The translations under genes were made by a program, and so were the position numbers. Below, one piece after another: positions 58,300 to 64,000 of a DNA stretch of 64,000 nucleotides. Under the pieces are notes generated by a model. That model did not search any database. It worked only from the letters and a program-made list of their open reading frames with translations, and was not told the origin of the DNA. The stretch's first letter is position 1. The number at the start of each line of letters is the position of its first letter. The DNA is from Paramyrothecium sp. XJ0827 (lineage: Eukaryota; Ascomycota; Sordariomycetes; Hypocreales; Stachybotryaceae): the NCBI GenBank assembly GCA_020881915.1, contig JAJFPB010000005.1, forward strand, positions 4,092,001 to 4,156,000, given 5' to 3'.

Positions 58300-61200
58300 A
58301 TTGAAGGGACGGAGGAATCACCATGTCTCAGTTGAAGTGTTCCCGTCCATGTGGCGCAGAGGTTGACCGTCCACGTTCCGCGACATGACCCGCCTCCCCC
58401 CGTTTCCCGTCAGCCTTTTCGCTACGCGGCATGGGCTCATGTGCAATTGAAAGGCACAGCTGTTTTCCGTGTGGCTAAATAGGTTGAATGAGAATTGCCG
58501 GCATTGTCGTGTGCGTTTGGAACATGTATATGCGTGACATCTTTTTGACGAAGGGGAGAGGAAGCCCGGTCGGCCGGGGGGGGGGATGACAGGATGCCAT
58601 TCCTTTCGGCATATCGGTTATAATTGCTGTTAGTTCCTTGCGCGTATATGCAACGGTCTATCCGCAGACGGGCCAATATTTGAAGCTTGGCGCGATCAGG
58701 AGACAGCGGGAGGAGTCGCATCCTGTATTGGCTCGGGCATATCGATCGAAACTTGAGTGAAGCAGCCTTCGTCGGGCTCGGGTACCTGCCTTAGCCGGTA
58801 TAAAGCAGCCGTCATATTGTCTCGAAATATGGGTGCAAGGGCACACATACGGCAGGCAAAGCAGACAAATGCCATGGCGTATTTTCTTTTTCTCACTTCT
58901 TCACTGTAGAACACGACAAGGCTATTTCCCCAACCAGTGGTCAGAACAAGGGCACAGCCGCAACGCCACAATGCAAGCATTGTGTCGCTGGTTTTGGTGA
59001 CAGGTGGAAGATGCCGTATTCCACATGCGCGTGTCTCGCTCCCTCGGCCTTACCACCGCATGCCATGCAAGTTTTCGGCTCGCTTGAGCCTGGTGACAAA
59101 TTCCCGTGCAGTTGGTGGGATTCGGGATTCATCCACGCGACCGTTACTGTCTTGGTTTTTGTTCCACGTCATGTCCCCTCCCCGCGGTTCTTTTGTTATT
59201 TTTCCTTCCCAGGGAACCGGGGTTTGATGCGGGCTTTTTCTTCTTCTTTTCTGCCGACCTGCGTAAAACGGTATTATTACTCCTGCTGGGGAAGGGGGCC
59301 CCAGACAAAAAAAAAAAAAGACAAGGTGGTATCCCGGCAGCGAGGACGACATAAACGTCGGGGGTGGGGTTTGGGGATGCCTTGCATGACGAGACGGATC
59401 GGCGACAGATCTCTTTTGACGTCGGAGTTAGTTCTCCAGCGGGAGCTGTCAACCTGCCCTGTGCATAGGGTTCCTCATCCTTCCTCTGGGATGATGATCG
59501 CTCGAGTCTCTCTCAGGAAGGAAAAATATGCGAAAGGGACCGACCATCTCTTGGCTTTGAGTTGACGACTTACACGCCACCACCACCATCATGTTGCCTG
59601 TCCATCTACATCTACATCTACATCCACATCTACATCCACAGCTTGGAAGCCTACCTACCCACGAGGGATTCGCACAAGTTGCATCCTGCCAGAGATGGCC
59701 CTCTGCTCCCCTCCATCTGTGCATCCGAACCCATCCTGCTTCTTCTCCAATCAGCCAAGAAGGATTGGTAATTACCTGTGTTGCTTTGTGATCGCCTGCG
59801 TTTTCAGCTGCCTCGCGGCGATCCTCTTCCTCTCTCTCTCTCTCTCTCTCTGTCTTACACACACACTTTCAAGTCCTCAACAAAAAGACGGAAAAGGTTG
59901 CTGGTCTTCCCCCACGATGACATGTCATGTCATGTCACGTCACGTCCAACAGGGGTCCTCGGCGCCTCATCAATCCTTTCTACGAATTGTGTTTTTTTTC
60001 TGTTTGTCTTCATCTTCGTTTATGCGTGTGTATGTGTCAACATGTACAGTAGCAAATGACAAGGGGGGATCTGCGCGGCCCCCCATCACCGCATGCAAAA
60101 ACAGTGTAGCTTCTGTTCTTGTTGTTTTCCTTTCTTTTTTCTTTCTTTTCGTCTTGCGTGTCCTGCGCGAGACGAACCGACAGTGATCAGCGTCAATGTC
60201 GAATAACAAAAGCCCTGCAGCCTCGTCCAAGCATTCAAACCATGAACCTTGAACCATGGCCGGCGATCAAATTGCTATGAAAGCTCCTCCATCCGTTGAA
60301 ACGACATGCACATGCCCACCCCCCCCCGCAGGCGGCGCACTACTGGAATTAGAAACGGAAGTTGTTTAATCAGGCTCCGCTATAGCTCAATTTGAGCTTG
60401 TGCAAACCAATTGCCTCCCAACCGCATCTTCTATTACTGTACTGCTCAGTAGTGTCATGGGAACAGTCTCAGCTCGTGATTCCACGTAGCATCATTAGAC
60501 ATGATCATCAACAACTCGCTATCCTCTTAGCCCTACCACCTCTGATCCCTTACCCTCTTGTGCACTACAGAGTGCCCTCGGTCTCTAATGTCGCAGCCAC
60601 GTTGCCCTGGCTTGGCCCCCAAAGCACACCCTCTTCTGCACATTCTCACACTTTTCCTACAACCAGGCGTCGACGTCAAATGTTGGCGACAGGCCAAGCA
60701 TTTCAAACAATCCCTGCACCCCAACACCTGTCAAGGACCATCCCTACCATCCCTACTACCTCACCATACCATACCATACAGAGTACAGAGTACAGAGTAC
60801 TCACCTTACCTTTACGCTACATGACACAGTACCTACTCTTCCTGAATTACTTGCTCATCTCGGCGTACCATCGACCGCGGCCATCTCGGTAACCGTGGCG
60901 CATTCCTCTTCAGGCAACCTCCCCCCCCCTCGAGTGCTTTTGACTCGTTACATCACCGCTGGACCCTTGATCCATGTTCCGGCCTATCTCATTTGCATAC
61001 AGAGTACAGCACGCACGCCCGCCAGCCGGCCCTTTTTTCGTCTTCCTTTCCTTGCCCTGGCCTCCCCTCGGTCATGTCTGTTGCCCGCCAGCCAGCGTGC
61101 GCAGGCGATACCGTTACATGTACACTAATCTGCTTCGGCTTTACCTCTGCACCAGGCTGCAGTGCTGCATCGCCATCTACGCTTCTCGGCTTCCTGCATC

Positions 61201-61384
61201 CTCCTTTTGGCTTGGTAGCCACTCGGAATACCCTTGCCTTCGCTCGCTGGGCGGTCGCCTTTCTGCAGCTTCTGTAACATCGGCCTCCGCACGCACACGC
61301 CCCCTTGCCGTGAACGACACTCCAGGCTGCACTATACTCTACTCTCCTATACGACGTGCTCTGCATACTACCACTACCACTACC

Positions 61385-61422
61385 ACGCCCACGCCCACGC
61401 CCACGCCCACGCCCACGCCCAC
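61385..61422. repeat. CGCCCA hexamer microsatellite
   Basis: About six perfect copies following ACCACT triplets. One DNA strand is purine-rich with GGG blocks, so G-quadruplex formation is conceivable. Confidence 0.85.
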
Positions 61423-63396
61423 ATAGACAAGACAAGGCAAGACCAGACGGACTACATTGCATAGTGCCGTACCGTCTCATTCCGTAGATCCCATCTGCAA
61501 ATAGTGGAAAGCGCTTCCTCATCGCCCTGTCGAACCCGGGATCATGTAGCAATGACCCTCCGCATCGCCACCCTTCGTCCTGGAATCATCCCCCACCTAC
61601 TTCTCGTCTGGGTAAAGCGAGTCGCTAGCCAGGAGGATCTTCATGTCCCTACAGTACCATAATCTATCTGAGGACCTCCGGCCATCGTTTCCGACCCGCC
61701 GGGATAGGGTTCCGACACTACCGGGATGCCATGGTGGATCATGTTTGCCTTCTCTCTCCCTCTCTTTCTCTCCACATTTCGGTAATCGGGCGACTCTCTT
61801 TGCTCTGCCCTGCCCTGCTCTGCTCTACATGACGACAAAGCACTTCGTTCGGGCCCAACAAAATCGCTTTGTGTTTGGCTCGCTGTTGTCCCTGTCGCTT
61901 TACGAGGAAGACGCGGCTTGCAGGGTGGCTAGGCCAGATCCGCACGCCTCCGCAAGCCTCGGCGGCCTGGATGTCATGCGGCATGCCTCGAATATGGCCT
62001 CGTCGCCGGGCCATGGTCTCGACCGCATTGTCACGACGATGAGCTTTCCCGTGAGAAGGATGCGGCCCAGGTTCCAGAACTGGCTCCTCCAGGAAGCCCG
62101 GCCGCCTCACAATAGCCTTACCCGAACTCGGAGCTGCATACGGAGCGGGCTCCCATCCAAGCACGAACGAAGTGGGTTGTGAAGAGGCCCTTCTCTCAAA
62201 TCTCCCCAAGGAACACACTACCACACGCCCCTCCCCCGTTACCCTTCCCTCCCTCTCCCCTCCCTTTCTGGTAAGTGTGAGCCCTCCTTACCCTCCTGCC
62301 TCGATCCACCTTAGTGCCGGTTCTCGCTGTGTTTCACCGGGGCCTCAGCCGTGCGCTTGAGGTGCGCTTGAGGTAGCCATGCCCACAAGTGGCGGGCGAC
62401 CTATCGACCGGTCTGGTTTTCCCCAAAAAGGGCATGGGATGGCACCTATTAGACCTCTTTTCCCAAATCGAGGTGAACGTGCGGCATGCATTACCATGCC
62501 ATGCCTCTTCCTTCTCGTCCAGTCCCGACTGCCAGCATGAGGAAAACCCCGATGCCGCCCGTCCTTTTCTTGGCGACCTCGATCTGCTCTGCTCTGCTCT
62601 GCTCTGCTCGACTCTGCTCGTCTCTGCTGCCGCCGCTGCCGTCATGCCTGGCGCTTTTCGAGCGACCCAAGTTCGTGGCTACGCCCGGCTGATGGCGTCC
62701 TGACTCGCCCGTAGCCCTGTCCTTGCAGCTGCAGATCGTGCGAAATCAATCCGGAGCCTATGTTTGGTGGCATTTGCTCTCCACCGAAGCGCCCTTCCCG
62801 TTCCGGTATACATGACTGCGGCCATCCTTTTCTTACCTTAGTGTCCAGGGGCCTGTTTAGGCTCGCACGACCAGCCTTTGCAACCCGTCCCTAATTACTG
62901 TGCCGTGGCAAACCATTGCAGCATAATTCGTTGTGTTGCTTTGTGCATATTGAATTCTAACCCTTGTTGCCTAGTACATGCCATAGGCTCCTGACCCCTT
63001 GATGACATTTACCCTCCATCATCGTGACCGTCATTATATGCTCATCGGCGCAGCCACATGGCTGCATGCCAACACAATCCCCCAAAGTTCGTGGCTCGTG
63101 GTTCCAAAAACACCCCGGCTCTAATCTATTCCCTGACTGGAGAGCGACGCCTTCGCCGGCTCAGTTCGTAGACCAAGCTGGTTCCCATATCTCCTAAATC
63201 ATACACACACAAAAAGAAATTGACAAAATGCAATGATAAGACATGCTTTCCATGAATGTTACATTAAACCCGTTTTGATACATAAATGCCTAACGGTGAA
63301 TAATTCCGTCGGGCCCAGTAGTGTCCTGTTTTGCTTCAAGACGCCTTGGCTGGAGAAAACCATCATGCAGTGGAAGGGGAAAACTGCAGGGCCACC

Positions 63397-64000
63397 TTAT
63401 ACGCTACCACGTTTGATGGCGGCGGCTGCTCTTTGCCTGTAGTTCTCGGCGTCCTCCTCGTAGAACCCGCTGTCGTCGGGCAATGGACCCCTATCCCTCT
63501 TGCCTTCTTCGCCCCTGTAGTGGCCACGGTCTGGCCCAGGCAACGCTTTGCCATCGCCGACCCGACCAAGCATCATCTCGGATTCGGCTCGGGCGTTGCT
63601 AATCATGGCTGGTAGTTGTCGACGACGGGCGTTGATAAACCAGTTGGAAATTTGGTCTTTTCCGTGTTAGTTCCTGGCTGCGCATGTTTCCTGGAGACAA
63701 CTTACTCATCTGGAGCCCTGTCTGCCGCATGAGCTCTTGTTTTTCATCTTCCGTTGGATAGGGGTGTTGCAGGTGAGAAACGAACCAAGCCCGCAGCTTG
63801 TCCGTAGTCTCCTTTGGCAGGTTCCCGCGACGTTTCCTTTGCTTTGTATCGCCTCCGAAGCCCATGCCGCCTACTTCCACGTACTGGCCAACATCTGGAT
63901 ATTGCCCGGCATAGCCGCCTGCCGTAAAGGGGCTGCGTTCGTAAGGACGGATGGAACCAGTAGATAGGGATTGGTAACGACTTGGGTGATGTTGTTGTTG
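63397..64000 (-). CDS. TALE/KN homeobox transcription factor (5' part outside window)
   Basis: C-terminal part of a homeodomain regulator, read leftwards; the frame is open to the window edge, so the start lies beyond 64000. Exons seen are 63706-64000 and 63397-63656, joined by a 49-nt intron with a CTAAC branch. The upstream part is Gln/Tyr/Gly-rich and disordered. The homeodomain begins at KQRKRRGNLPKETTDKLRAW; the three-residue TALE loop is seen in HLQHPYPTEDEKQELMRQTG. Helix 3 is QISNWFINARRRQLPAM, rebuilt across the intron (QM-NQISNWF), with the invariant W, F, N and R. The tail is charged and ends in AAAAIKRGSV. KN homeobox proteins control conidiation, appressorium or fruit-body development in filamentous ascomycetes (established); which orthologue this is cannot be told. 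Confidence 0.92.

Larger units (their letters stand above)
54848..63396. other. Gene-poor, repeat-rich region (8.5 kb)
   Basis: I could not support a single protein gene here. The left end must hold the Zn2Cys6 promoter and the right end the homeobox 3' flank. The region contains many microsatellites and homopolymers: AAGGC runs (54929-54980, 58252-58299), G runs near 57957 and 58578, a CATCTA repeat (59606-59640), CT repeats (59830-59855), an A run near 59308, C runs near 60320 and 60920, GAGTACA (60779-60802), CGCCCA (61385-61422), and CTGCT (62583-62612). Open frames to 184 codons are low-complexity and unlike any family. Confidence 0.5.

Noticed and set aside
59011..59565. 184-codon frame on the plus strand in the gene-poor region
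   Set aside because: Contains homopolymer-encoded Lys and Phe runs, no family resemblance, and no plausible gene structure around it.
61385..61422. Regular repeats that could suggest a CRISPR-like array
   Set aside because: Simple hexamer microsatellite without spacers, in a eukaryotic genome.
61643..62182. 179-codon frame on the plus strand and overlapping minus-strand frame
   Set aside because: Both strands are open over the same stretch and neither resembles a protein family; probably compositional.

Overview
The window is nuclear DNA of a filamentous ascomycete, most likely a sordariomycete of the order Hypocreales. The genes carry short GT-AG introns (about 45-120 nt) with CTAAC/CTGAC-like branch sites. 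The proteins are typical of fungi: Zn2Cys6 and KN-homeobox regulators, LaeA-like methyltransferase, yapsin-type protease, ATX2-type ZIP transporter. The spacers contain the AAGGTACC/AAGGC-rich degenerate repeats I associate with hypocrealean genomes. The order assignment is inference; kingdom and phylum are well supported.

Layout. 2-9 kb: an ATX2/ZIP9-type transporter (minus), an NFKBIL1-like protein (plus), a small secreted, probably GPI-anchored Ala/Ser-rich protein (minus). 9-15 kb: the TORC2 subunit SIN1/AVO1 (minus), a PRCC-like spliceosome-associated protein (plus), a conserved uncharacterised protein (minus). 17.4-25.9 kb: a 12-exon, 2614-residue ubiquitin-specific protease (minus). 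27-32 kb: three genes of rRNA and ribosome production side by side, POP3, NOC3 and RPF1. NOC3 and RPF1 share a 317-bp divergent promoter with PAC-like and A/T-tract (RRPE-like) elements. 32.5-38.4 kb: a nucleotide-sugar 4,6-dehydratase and a LaeA-like methyltransferase. 39.5-43.5 kb: VPS18 and a V-ATPase proteolipid subunit, tail to tail and both acting at the vacuole. 47.5-55 kb: a GPI-type aspartic protease, a membrane-anchored prolyl 4-hydroxylase and a six-exon Zn2Cys6 regulator. 55-63.4 kb: 8.5 kb with no recognisable gene but rich in simple repeats. The right edge holds the 3' part of a TALE/KN homeobox gene.

Most gene models were assembled by hand from splice signals and checked for reading phase; every multi-exon model given here sums to a whole number of codons, except the edge gene, whose start lies outside. 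No transposon, CRISPR array, rRNA or convincing tRNA gene was seen. I found no clearly new multi-gene system. The best leads are the ribosome-biogenesis trio with its shared promoter, the VPS18/V-ATPase pair, two genes with internal microexons (13 and 17 nt), the conserved gene of unknown function at 13.5-15 kb, and the repeat-rich gene desert.
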